Origin: Microbispora bryophytorum
GTDB taxonomy: Bacteria; Actinomycetota; Actinomycetes; Streptosporangiales; Streptosporangiaceae
DNA: 64,000 nt
NCBI RefSeq assembly: GCF_006874465.1
Contig: NZ_VIRL01000022.1
Coordinates: forward strand, 62,001 to 126,000
Direction: 5' to 3'
In this document: one piece after another, positions 17,905 to 26,295 of the stretch
How positions within the stretch are numbered: position 1 is the stretch's first letter
How the letters are laid out: every line of letters begins with the position of its first letter
Translations under genes and position numbers: made by a program
The notes under the pieces: generated by a model
The model's input: only the letters and a program-made list of their open reading frames with translations
Database searches by the model: none
What the model was told of the DNA's origin: nothing

Positions 17905-19593
17905 TCAGTCGCCGAACAGGACTGCGGGTATCTTCGGTTGCCAACGCAGGGGCATCCGTTCAGCCGCTTGGCAAACGACTTCGATCTCACCGAGCCCGTG
18001 GTAGGCGAACCCCTCCCGCACCACCCGAGCCACGTCCTCCGTCGGCACCCGCCACTGCAGCCGCACGCCCGCGTTGCGGGCCACGAGCAGCTGCGCCCGG
18101 GCGTCCGCCACCTTCTCCAGAGCGATCTCGGACCCCCTGTATCCGCGCATGGATCTGCTGACGGTCCCCCAGTAATGCCAGTTCTTCGTGTCGATCAAGC
18201 GACCGTCGATGAAGTTCTCGAACTGCACGCCGTTGACGCGATACCCCCATCCCGGAGGTGTGCCTGCGGCGGAGAGCTGATACCAGGCGTCCTCGGGGCG
18301 CATGTTGGCACCCGCTTCGAAGTCGGGCACCCATTCACCCGGTCCGCCGCGCGCCGGTTGGATTCCGGACCATTTCCACGGTCGCTCCTGCAGCCGGGCG
18401 GCGCCGGCCGATCCGGGCAACTCCGCGCTGCCCGCCCTGGCTCTGACAACGGCAGAGGCGATCGGGCCGGCCAGGCCGTAGATGGTCCACGCGAGGGAGA
18501 TCTCGTCGAACGCTTGTTTCGACTGTTCGATGATTGCGAGGAGGTTCTCGTTGCCCAGACGTTCCAGGACCGCGGTCTTGGCCTCGTGCATTCGCGGGGT
18601 CGATTTCCGGGTGAACCACCTCGGATATCGGAGGCAGCCCGGTCCGTACACTGGCAGATCGTCCGAGCGGTCTGACGAGTATATGTCGTCGGCGTAGATC
18701 ACAAGGCTTCGGCGCGGCGGATGCTTGTCGTAGGTGAACCTGATCTGCAGAGTGGAAAGACCGAGCGCGGCACGTTCGGGGTCCGGGCGGCGACTGTCGG
18801 GGTCGATTACATAAGACGTGAACGAGTCGACATGCAGATCCGCGGGTTTCGCCGAGAAACTCTCGAGGGCACGCAGCACCCGGCACATTCCGTCGGTGTC
18901 GTCGATGACGTCCTTGGACTGGTTGAAATCCGCGAGAAGGGCCATGACGATGTGCTGGCCCAGCTGATCTACCGACCACAGCTGGTCGATCGTGTCGTAG
19001 AGCAGCACGTCCGATAGCCCGATCAGCAGCAGCCAGGCGGCAGCCAGGTTGTGGTCCTCGTCGACGAGCTTGTAGAGCGCCCCGACGAGCACGTTTACCG
19101 AGTCGAAGTCTGACGACGACCGCATGCCAGGGCGGGCCAGCAGGGTAAGCGGCTCCTCGTAGTGCAGGGTGAAGGGATCGGGACCGTCCAGGTCGACCGT
19201 GAACCTCAGCCCGGTCTTCACCTGACCTCGTTGGAACTTCCACAGACTGTTCTTGCGGTCGACGGTGAGCAGGTAGGCGCCCTCGTCAAGGTCTGTCGAG
19301 ACGTATCCCCGCAGCGGCGGGCCGTGCCGCGACAAGAGCGCCACCCGTCCCTCGTACAGGTCGATGTCGAGCCGATAGATTCCACTCCGGCCGGCCACAT
19401 CTACGTCGGACGACGCGGCACGTCGATGCCGCTGGGACGGCGTCCCGGTCGGCGGCACCGAGGACTCCGGGCTTACGGCCGGTGGTGGGGCCGGATCGGC
19501 CGGCGGCGGTGGTGGCGAGGGCGCGGGCACAGCGGGGGGCCGGGCCGTCGTCGGCCGCGCAATCGGGGGAATCGGCCTTATCTGGCCGCTCAT
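17905..19593 (-). CDS. Polymorphic-toxin-like protein with C-terminal Tox-REase-5 nuclease domain
   Basis: 562 residues. The first 60 are disordered and proline rich; about 65-150 form a beta-rich segment; about 160-420 an uncharacterised region; about 430-545 match Tox-REase-5: PPGWGYRVNGVQFENF, then the restriction-endonuclease core Asp468-x-Lys470 (LIDTKN), the motif RSMRGYRGSEI and LQWRVPTEDVARVV. This fold cleaves DNA or RNA in secreted bacterial toxins. No signal peptide is present, so export would need a dedicated machine. No immunity gene is seen downstream (below 17905). Divergent from the CLCA-like gene, it may be part of the same locus. Confidence 0.72.
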   Translation of the reverse strand: MSGQIRPIPPIARPTTARPPAVPAPSPPPPPADPAPPPAVSPESSVPPTGTPSQRHRRAASSDVDVAGRSGIYRLDIDLYEGRVALLSRHGPPLRGYVSTDLDEGAYLLTVDRKNSLWKFQRGQVKTGLRFTVDLDGPDPFTLHYEEPLTLLARPGMRSSSDFDSVNVLVGALYKLVDEDHNLAAAWLLLIGLSDVLLYDTIDQLWSVDQLGQHIVMALLADFNQSKDVIDDTDGMCRVLRALESFSAKPADLHVDSFTSYVIDPDSRRPDPERAALGLSTLQIRFTYDKHPPRRSLVIYADDIYSSDRSDDLPVYGPGCLRYPRWFTRKSTPRMHEAKTAVLERLGNENLLAIIEQSKQAFDEISLAWTIYGLAGPIASAVVRARAGSAELPGSAGAARLQERPWKWSGIQPARGGPGEWVPDFEAGANMRPEDAWYQLSAAGTPPGWGYRVNGVQFENFIDGRLIDTKNWHYWGTVSRSMRGYRGSEIALEKVADARAQLLVARNAGVRLQWRVPTEDVARVVREGFAYHGLGEIEVVCQAAERMPLRWQPKIPAVLFGD

Positions 19594-20051
19594 GGCCGCA
19601 GCGGCCGATCAGAGAGCCGTTCCGCTTGACGAACCGGGCGCGCGCCCTGTTCGTCCGAACGGCGCAACGGTTGGTCCAAGTGGCGCGACATCGGCACCGG
19701 AATTCAACACGCCAGCAAACCCCGGCTCTCTGACCCCGAGACCGTACTGGCCTCAATCGGCTCATTCCGGCCGCTCACCAGAGTCGGCCCACTTGCGATT
19801 GTGACGGTGTGCCTCTGCTCAGGTCAACCGCCTCATTCGCCGCACAGTGGCCGGCAAGGATAGTGCGGATCGCGCGCGAACTCGAGCGTTGACGAGGTGA
19901 CCGATACTGGCTAGCGTGTAATGCGCTGAAGAGATATCCGATGCAGGAAGCGGTGACTCACCCGACCGCGTCGGTATCCAACTCATTCTTTGCGCCCGCC
20001 CCGGATCGAAGAATCCGATAATCCGACCGCGATCCGAGCTGTGAGGCGTGA
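19594..20051. other. 458-base divergent intergenic region
   Basis: Space between the divergently read toxin-like and CLCA-like genes. No convincing gene seen in any frame. It contains one good promoter-like site (19889-19917) reading right. Confidence 0.5.
19889..19917 (+). promoter_or_regulatory. Putative sigma-70-type promoter for the CLCA-like operon
   Basis: TTGACG (19889-19894), 17-base spacer, TAGCGT (19912-19917). This fits the actinomycete housekeeping consensus and would give a leader of about 130 bases before the gene at 20052. Confidence 0.5.
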
Positions 20052-22022
20052 ATGGGTATCGGCTATCTCGACACAGGTCATTTTCACCTGACCGTCTCGT
20101 TTCGTCACGTAGCCGACGCCGCCCGGATCGACGAATGGCGGGCATCGTTCCAGCAGGCCTCGCGGTTGCTGTTCGACGCGACGAACGGGTGCCACCAGTT
20201 CGGCGATATCCGGGTGTGCAACGCCTCGACCGGCGGCCACGACGCCGACGCCTGGCTGTTGGAGGATGACGGCCGATCCAACTCGCCGGAACTCGGCCTG
20301 GGCCAGCCCGGCGCGCACATGGTGCTCTACGGCGACGAGCGATTCAAGCCGTTCGTGATCCTGCGCCATTTCGCGCAGTACGCGTACGGCGTCTGCGACG
20401 AGTTCGTGGGCCCCGGCGACGTACCGGCCTGGTGTGTCGAGGACGCCACGGGCGACGTATGTGTCATGGAGGCCGCCTGGACCGAAGGCGACCGGTTCGG
20501 ACCGGCCGGCACGGGCGGTCCGCTCGTGCCCGGTCGCGTCAGGCGCTTCTGCACGAGGGAGAACCACGATCCCGACGGCGACACGCTGCAGCAGAGCGTT
20601 CACGGCACGTCCTGCTGGGAGACGATGGTCGCGGCCTTCCCCGAGCTCGCCGCGCCCGCCTCGGGAGGCACATTCTCGGGCATCGACTGGGTCACCCAGA
20701 CCTCCGGCCCGCGGCTGGTCATCGTGCTGGACCGCTCGGGGAGCATGGCCGACGACGGCAAGATCGATGAGGCGAAGATCGGCGCGCATTTCATGCTCGA
20801 CGCCGCGAAGGCCGGCGAACAGCTGGGCGTGGTGTCCTTCGCCGACAGCGCGAGTCTCGACTCGCCCGTCCTCGCGATGGAGGACACGAGCCACAAAACC
20901 CAGGCACACGACGAGGTCGCGGCGATCTCGGCCGGCGGGAACACCGCGATCGGTGACGGGCTGCGGGCCGCGCTGGACGCCGTGACATCCTCGGGCGCGA
21001 ACGCGACGACCAGAACGGCGGTCCTGGTCACCGACGGCATCCACAACACCGGCGAGGATCCGGAGTCGGTCCTGCCCGACCTGGTCAAGGCCCGGGTCCG
21101 GGTCTACACGATCGGTGTCGGCATCTCGGTGGGAACCGCGCTGCTGCAGCGCATCGCGGACGCGACCGGCGGCGAGTTCGCCCGCATCGCCACCACGCAG
21201 CCCGGCGTCAAGCAGGCCGAAGAGATCCGCCACGAGCTGGAACGCGTCTTCGGCCTGGTGCGCAACAACGGCGGGATCGTCGCGGCTCAACCCCTGCCGT
21301 TCCTCGAGGGCGAGCGGACCGTCACTCGCACCGTGGACATCGAGCCCGGCAGCGAGGCCGCGACCTTCCTGGTCAGCTGGAACACCCCCAGGTCCTCGCT
21401 CGAGCTCACCCTGCACGCGCCGGACGGCGAGACCATCGCCGTCGGTGCGCTGCCCGCCGGCGTGCACGAGATCCGGGGCGAACGCCCGTACGCGGCGTTC
21501 GCGGTCGACCGCCCGGTCGACGGGCCCTGGGCGGTCGAGGTCACCGCCCTGGACGGCGGGGCGGAACTCGACGCCAGGCTGCTTGTGTTCAGCGAGCACC
21601 CGCACATCGATGGCGGCGTGACGGTCGGGCGCGGCGCCTACCAGCCCGGCGACCAGATCCCGGTGTTCGTGCGGATGTACTACGACCGGCCGGTCACCAA
21701 TCTCCTGGTGCGCGGCGTCGTGCGCCTCCCCGATGGTGGCCGAGCCCCGTTGCGGTTCGTGGACGACGGCGATCCGTCGGGCGCCGACGTGTTCGCCTCG
21801 GACGGCCGGTACACCGCGCGGTTCGACGACACGCACAACGCACCCGGAACCTACGTGTTCGACGTCACGGTCGAGAGCACGGACAGCAGCGTCGCGGTCG
21901 CAGGAGGAGAGCCGGTGTCCGAGTCCGAGCAGTTCGAGCTCGGTCCGGTACCCGCTTTCCGGCGGCGACTGACCACCGCGGTGGTCGTCGGCGACGAACC
22001 CTTCGAAGGCGGTCCGGACTGA
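20052..22022 (+). CDS. CLCA-like von Willebrand factor A protein with degenerate protease motif
   Basis: 656 residues. The N-terminal part aligns by eye with the protease domain of animal CLCA proteins: ASRLLFDATN, FKPFVILRHFAQYAYGVCDEF and later RRFCTRENHDPDGDTLQQ before a CW motif. In CLCAs the second block carries HEWAH; here it is HFAQY (106-110), so the catalytic Glu and second His are lost. Next is a VWA domain (about 220-400) with an intact MIDAS (DRSGS 227-231, later TD). Two beta-sandwich regions follow (400-640). No signal peptide. Followed 13 bases later by the 944-residue gene. Confidence 0.7.
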   Translation: MGIGYLDTGHFHLTVSFRHVADAARIDEWRASFQQASRLLFDATNGCHQFGDIRVCNASTGGHDADAWLLEDDGRSNSPELGLGQPGAHMVLYGDERFKPFVILRHFAQYAYGVCDEFVGPGDVPAWCVEDATGDVCVMEAAWTEGDRFGPAGTGGPLVPGRVRRFCTRENHDPDGDTLQQSVHGTSCWETMVAAFPELAAPASGGTFSGIDWVTQTSGPRLVIVLDRSGSMADDGKIDEAKIGAHFMLDAAKAGEQLGVVSFADSASLDSPVLAMEDTSHKTQAHDEVAAISAGGNTAIGDGLRAALDAVTSSGANATTRTAVLVTDGIHNTGEDPESVLPDLVKARVRVYTIGVGISVGTALLQRIADATGGEFARIATTQPGVKQAEEIRHELERVFGLVRNNGGIVAAQPLPFLEGERTVTRTVDIEPGSEAATFLVSWNTPRSSLELTLHAPDGETIAVGALPAGVHEIRGERPYAAFAVDRPVDGPWAVEVTALDGGAELDARLLVFSEHPHIDGGVTVGRGAYQPGDQIPVFVRMYYDRPVTNLLVRGVVRLPDGGRAPLRFVDDGDPSGADVFASDGRYTARFDDTHNAPGTYVFDVTVESTDSSVAVAGGEPVSESEQFELGPVPAFRRRLTTAVVVGDEPFEGGPD

Positions 22023-22035
22023 ACATGGGGGATTT

Positions 22036-24870
22036 ATGACCGACTACACCGGCTTCCGGGGGAAGCTGCCCTATGCGAGCGAGATATTCGGCGTCTACCA
22101 GCCGCTGATCGGGTGGAAATCGAGGCGCAAGCTCATCCGGGTCGGCAACGACATCGACGGGATCAGCATCCCGACGGACGCCTACGTGCCGGACGTCGAC
22201 GTGCGGTTCGACGGCGACACGGTCAGCCTGGGGCACGTCTCGCCGGCCCAGCACGCTGGTGAGCGGCCGAAGTCGCAGAATGACAGCCTGTTCTTCGCCT
22301 CCGTCGGCGACAGCCTCAAGCGGCTGAGGCGGGCACCGCAGAACGCCGAGGAGTGGAAGCGCGTTTTCACCAACGTCGGAGGGGCTGGCGAGGCGCCGTC
22401 GTTGGAGGACTCGTTCAAGATCCGGCTGGAGAGGGATGTCTTCCCCAAGTGGCGCGACGCGACCGCCACCCGGATCAAGGTCGCGGCCCGTGCGGTGCAG
22501 CGACTTCCCAACGAGGATCCAGCGCAGTACCAGCAGCGGCAGGACGTGGCGCGGGAAATCGCCAAGGCCGGGGCCCTCGCCGACCTCGAGCGGGAATCGG
22601 TGATCGCGCAACTGTTGAACGACCTGTTCACCGTGGGCGACGTGGCGACGCTCAACCGCTTGTTCTACCCGCCCTCCTCGGTCGTACCGACCGACGAAGC
22701 CGTGCGGGCGTTCCTGGCCAAGGCCCGGGAGGCGTACGACGATCCGTTCGTCCTGTTCCGCCCGAACAAAGACCTGGCCGACGTGAGCCTCTCCCCGATC
22801 GGCATCGTGCACCTGTTCCGCCAGTACTTCTTCGAGCTCGACACCTTCCTGGGCACCCCGACCGGCCACATCTGGCTCAGCCCCGGCTCCTCGGTGGAGC
22901 TGGTCGAGGTCAGCACGCGCAAGGTGACGGTGGAGCGGACGACCTCCACCCTCTACGAGACCACGTCAGCGGTCGAACGCACGGCGACCGACCAGGATGA
23001 GATCAGCGCCGCGGTCAAACAGGACAACCGGGACGACGTGAAGCTGGGGATCACCTCGACGGTGCACCAGTCCTGGGGCAGCGGCAACGCGACCGCGACG
23101 GCCAGCCTCAGCCTCGACCGGACCCAGCAGACCGCGCGCGAAGAGACGCACAAGCGGATGCGGCAACAGACGGAGAAGCTGTCCACGCAGATCCGGCAGA
23201 ATTTTCAGTCGACCTTCAAAACGGTCACCGAGACAACCGACGTGTCGAGCAAACGCTACGTCCTGCAGAACTCCACCGCCGAGCTCATCAACTACGAACT
23301 GCGGCGCAAGATGCGGCAGGTCGGCGTGCAGGTGCAGGACATCGGCACGTTTCTCTGCTGGGAGACCTTCGTCGACGAGCCGGGTCGCGCCCTCGGCCTG
23401 GCCGAACTCGTGCACATCGCCAAGCCGGCCGACCTGCAGCCGCAGCCCGACCAGAACGAGATCCCGGTTCCTCCGCGCATCGTCAAGTCGTTCCAGGTCA
23501 ACGCGGTCTGGAACTTCGGCGATCGCCGGCAACGAAACCACCTGGATCTGGGCTACATTCCGCTCGACACTGTGTCTCTGCCCGTACAACCCGAGACGGG
23601 CTACCAGCTCGAGAACCCAGGAGGCCGGGTCGCTCTCTCGATCAGTTCCCTGGCTGGCGAGGGTTCCGAGGGCCAGCGATACGCCTTCGTCGGTCAACTG
23701 GTCGGCACCAACCAGATTCAAGTCGGTGTCCTCGCTGGAGCCTCGGGGATCAGCTGGGACAAGCGAGTCGACTACGTCCTGGTAGGTGAACTGGCCTTCG
23801 TCCCGACCCCAGAGAAGATCGCCGAGATCGAGGCGGCCAACAATAAAATCGTCGCCGACAAGGAGGCCGCGTCGCGGGCGCAGAAACGCGCGGCCGAGGA
23901 GGCATTCCAGCGGGCGGCCAAGGAACGCATCGAGCAGGCGGCCGACATCCGCTCCCGGCCGTTCGAGGAGCTGCGCGAAGAGGAACGGACGGTGGTCTAC
24001 CGCCAGCTGATTCGCACGCTGATGTCCGACCACTTCTACAACATGCCCGCGAGCGCCGAGGCGGACGAACTCAGGCACGTGCTGTCCGAACTCATCAACG
24101 CCATCTTCGACGTCGACAAGATGCTGTACTTCGTGGCCCCTGAGTGGTGGAAGCCCCGCACGCACTACAGCCAGTACGCCGGGTCCGCTCACCCGTTCGG
24201 CGCCTCGTCGATCACGGACTGGGCCGATCACGAAGCCCGTACGGACAACTACTACATCACCCACGACTCGCAACCCGCGAGGCTGGGCAGCTCACTCGGC
24301 TGGCTGCTGCAGCTGGACGGCGACAATCACCGCAACGCCTTCCTGAATGCCCCCTGGGTCAAAGCGGTCATCCCGGTGCGGCCCGGGCGGGAACGCGCGG
24401 CCGTCAACTGGCTGCAGCAGATGAACGTCGAGGGCATCGACGGGCTGGACAAGCCCTACGCCGCCTCGGCGGCAGAGCTGGACGAGATCAGGCACGGCCT
24501 GCTGACCGCCGACCCGCACGACCCGGTGGGCGACGTCCCGACCCTGTCCGACGCTATCCGTTTCCTGTGCCTGGACGTCACGCGTAAGCACGAGGAATCG
24601 GTGCAGGTCAGGAAGTTCCCCAACGACGTGAGCATTCACGACGACGACAAGGTGTCGTCGACCCCGGTGGAGAAGGTCTACGAACACGGCTTCTACCCTC
24701 TGCAGGGCGGCTTCCGGGTTGATCCTCGCAAGCCCGACCCGAGCAACCCGGACGCCCACTTCCAGATCTTCGATCAGTGGATGGAAGTCCTTCCGACCGA
24801 CCAGGTGGTTCCGGTGGAGGTGCGCTACGACCCTGTGACCGGGCGCCTGATCGCGGAACCACCGGACTGA
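22036..24870 (+). CDS. Large uncharacterised protein (944 aa) coupled to the CLCA-like gene
   Basis: Not recognised. An N-terminal beta-rich part (1-60) is followed by a helical region with QRQDVAREIAKAGALADLERESVIAQLLNDL split over residues about 170-200. A Thr/Ser-rich stretch at about 300-400 alternates polar residues (VERTTSTLYETTSAVERTA), followed by SKRYVLQNSTAELINYELRRKMRQV. Residues about 590-640 are a charged coiled coil (EKIAEIEAANNKI). A C-terminal globular part (from 660) has several Trp/His/Tyr motifs. No signal peptide or membrane helix. RBS GGGGGA five bases before ATG. Likely structural or assembly role with the VWA protein; function unknown. Confidence 0.75.
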   Translation: MTDYTGFRGKLPYASEIFGVYQPLIGWKSRRKLIRVGNDIDGISIPTDAYVPDVDVRFDGDTVSLGHVSPAQHAGERPKSQNDSLFFASVGDSLKRLRRAPQNAEEWKRVFTNVGGAGEAPSLEDSFKIRLERDVFPKWRDATATRIKVAARAVQRLPNEDPAQYQQRQDVAREIAKAGALADLERESVIAQLLNDLFTVGDVATLNRLFYPPSSVVPTDEAVRAFLAKAREAYDDPFVLFRPNKDLADVSLSPIGIVHLFRQYFFELDTFLGTPTGHIWLSPGSSVELVEVSTRKVTVERTTSTLYETTSAVERTATDQDEISAAVKQDNRDDVKLGITSTVHQSWGSGNATATASLSLDRTQQTAREETHKRMRQQTEKLSTQIRQNFQSTFKTVTETTDVSSKRYVLQNSTAELINYELRRKMRQVGVQVQDIGTFLCWETFVDEPGRALGLAELVHIAKPADLQPQPDQNEIPVPPRIVKSFQVNAVWNFGDRRQRNHLDLGYIPLDTVSLPVQPETGYQLENPGGRVALSISSLAGEGSEGQRYAFVGQLVGTNQIQVGVLAGASGISWDKRVDYVLVGELAFVPTPEKIAEIEAANNKIVADKEAASRAQKRAAEEAFQRAAKERIEQAADIRSRPFEELREEERTVVYRQLIRTLMSDHFYNMPASAEADELRHVLSELINAIFDVDKMLYFVAPEWWKPRTHYSQYAGSAHPFGASSITDWADHEARTDNYYITHDSQPARLGSSLGWLLQLDGDNHRNAFLNAPWVKAVIPVRPGRERAAVNWLQQMNVEGIDGLDKPYAASAAELDEIRHGLLTADPHDPVGDVPTLSDAIRFLCLDVTRKHEESVQVRKFPNDVSIHDDDKVSSTPVEKVYEHGFYPLQGGFRVDPRKPDPSNPDAHFQIFDQWMEVLPTDQVVPVEVRYDPVTGRLIAEPPD

Positions 24871-25342
24871 TCCGCGAGCCGGCCCTGGTGTCCTGAGCCG
24901 ACTCGGCTCTGCGGGCGACATGTTGCGGCGCTGAGCCGACTATGCCGCACTCGCAGCACATCGGCGTCCGACCGGCGCAAGCGAGGTAGGCATCGGCGGA
25001 ATGTCGGTCATGATCTGTAGCGTCCCGGGCGGGTACGGCTGCCCCGCGCCACCGCCAGGGAAGCGGCCGGACGGGCCTCAACGCTCCGCACACCCGCGGG
25101 CCGGATGCTCGCCCGCTGGCTGGATCGGGGAGGTCGGCAGCCGAACTCGGGCAGACGGTAGCGGGGATGGCGAAGAACGGTGACCTCAAGCTCAACCGGT
25201 TCGCCGCCGCGCTCGACCACGCGACACATGGACGAACAGGCCGAGTCGAGCACGATGTACGAACTGGACCAGGCCTGATCATCTGGGGTGGCGCGTGTTC
25301 GCCCTTGCCCAGCATCGTGACCATCGACGGCCGGCGATCTCC
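24871..25342. other. 472-base gene-poor stretch
   Basis: No convincing gene. Just after the 944-residue protein there is a short hairpin (24895-24909). The remainder shows only short open frames with no RBS or recognisable product. Confidence 0.4.
24895..24909 (+). terminator. Weak hairpin after the 944-aa gene
   Basis: GAGCCG-ACT-CGGCTC, six-base stem with a three-base loop, 25 bases after the stop at 24870. No T-run. A second GAGCCGAC copy follows at about 24932. Confidence 0.35.
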
Positions 25343-25798
25343 TCAGGTGGCCGCTGCGGCGGTGGTCTCACGCAGAGCACGGGTGAGAGCGGGCAGCGCC
25401 ACGGCCAGAGCGGAGCGTTCGGTGCCCGAAAGCCTCGTGAGCACCTGGCCGTGACGCTCGTGCAGGTGCGTCGACATTCGTGTCACGACGGCACGACCGG
25501 CGTCACTCAGCATGAGGCGGTAGTAGCGACGGTTGGCCTGATCGCGTTCCCGGACGAGCCAGCCCTTACGCTCCAGCCCCGCGACAAGGCGGCTGACGCT
25601 GCTCTTCTCCAGGCGTAGACGGTCGGCGATGTGCTGCTGCGGCACCGGGCCCGTGTGCCAGATCTCCAGGAGGGCCAGCCCTTCGGAGAGAGTCATCGCG
25701 AGATCCGGCACCAGCGCGTCGCCCCGCTGAAGGCCCATCTCGATGACGAGCTCCATCAGGAGCGCTTCAAGGCCGTCGGGCGTCGGTTCCTGCCGCAC
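25343..25798 (-). CDS. MarR family transcriptional regulator
   Basis: 151 residues. Winged helix with PQQHIADRLRLEKSSVSRLVAGLERKGWL as recognition region and the wing RDQANRRYYRLMLSDAG. GTG 25798 is chosen because GGAGG lies four bases upstream; a longer frame to ATG 25855 would read through the operator. Two 17-base palindromes lie immediately upstream (25810-25826 and 25848-25864), so it probably represses itself and the rightward region holding the MFS transporter gene at 26296. Confidence 0.9.
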   Translation of the reverse strand: MRQEPTPDGLEALLMELVIEMGLQRGDALVPDLAMTLSEGLALLEIWHTGPVPQQHIADRLRLEKSSVSRLVAGLERKGWLVRERDQANRRYYRLMLSDAGRAVVTRMSTHLHERHGQVLTRLSGTERSALAVALPALTRALRETTAAAAT

Positions 25799-25809
25799 AG
25801 ATCCTCCAT

Positions 25810-25826
25810 AGTTGCAACATACAACT
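25810..25826. promoter_or_regulatory. MarR operator copy 1
   Basis: AGTTGCAACATACAACT: arms AGTTG/CAACT around a 7-base centre. It lies 11 bases upstream of the MarR start, overlapping its expected promoter. Confidence 0.65.
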
Positions 25827-25847
25827 CTGCTCACTACTCTCTCTAAG

Positions 25848-25864
25848 AGTTGCATCGTACAACT
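25848..25864. promoter_or_regulatory. MarR operator copy 2
   Basis: AGTTGCATCGTACAACT, the same AGTTGyA...TrCAACT pattern as copy 1. Centres are 38 bases apart. It would control the rightward promoter toward the transporter remnant and the MFS gene. Confidence 0.65.
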
Positions 25865-25881
25865 AATGAGGGGGTGGGATC

Positions 25882-26217
25882 GTGGCAGTTACGCAGATAC
25901 CGCAGGACATGCGGGATCGCGAAATGGTCCCGCTCGCTGCGCCGGCCCGCGGCTGTGACCGGATGGACCGGAAGCCCGCTGCTCCTGCTCGGGGTCATCC
26001 TGCACCGGCCCGCGATGACGCCGGGATCCGTGCGGCCGGCCAGGTGTACGGGCTCACACACGGTCTTCAGGTCCCGAGCCTGATGCTGATCGCTGCATGC
26101 CTGGTCGCCGCCTCTTTCCCAATCGCGCGAGAGGCCCGACGTCGCGCGCACGCCGGCCGGCCTCGAGCCGGGAGTCGCCATGGTTGCCCTGCCCCCCTCG
26201 TGACTGAGCCGCGCTGA
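25882..26217 (+). pseudogene. Possible broken membrane-transporter fragment
   Basis: Between the MarR operators and the MFS gene, two overlapping frames each show membrane-like pieces: SPLLLLGVIL near 25985 in one frame and SLMLIAACLVAASFPIAREARRRA near 26080-26150 in another. The second resembles the C-terminal end of an MFS protein (helix then basic tail). Frame change and short length suggest a decayed gene. The call is tentative. Confidence 0.25.
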
Positions 26218-26295
26218 CCCGCACATAACTGCTCGACTCACCCGCTGCGCTCGGGTTCGTCGTGCAGCCTTCACATCCCCTTCCGGAGGTCTCTC

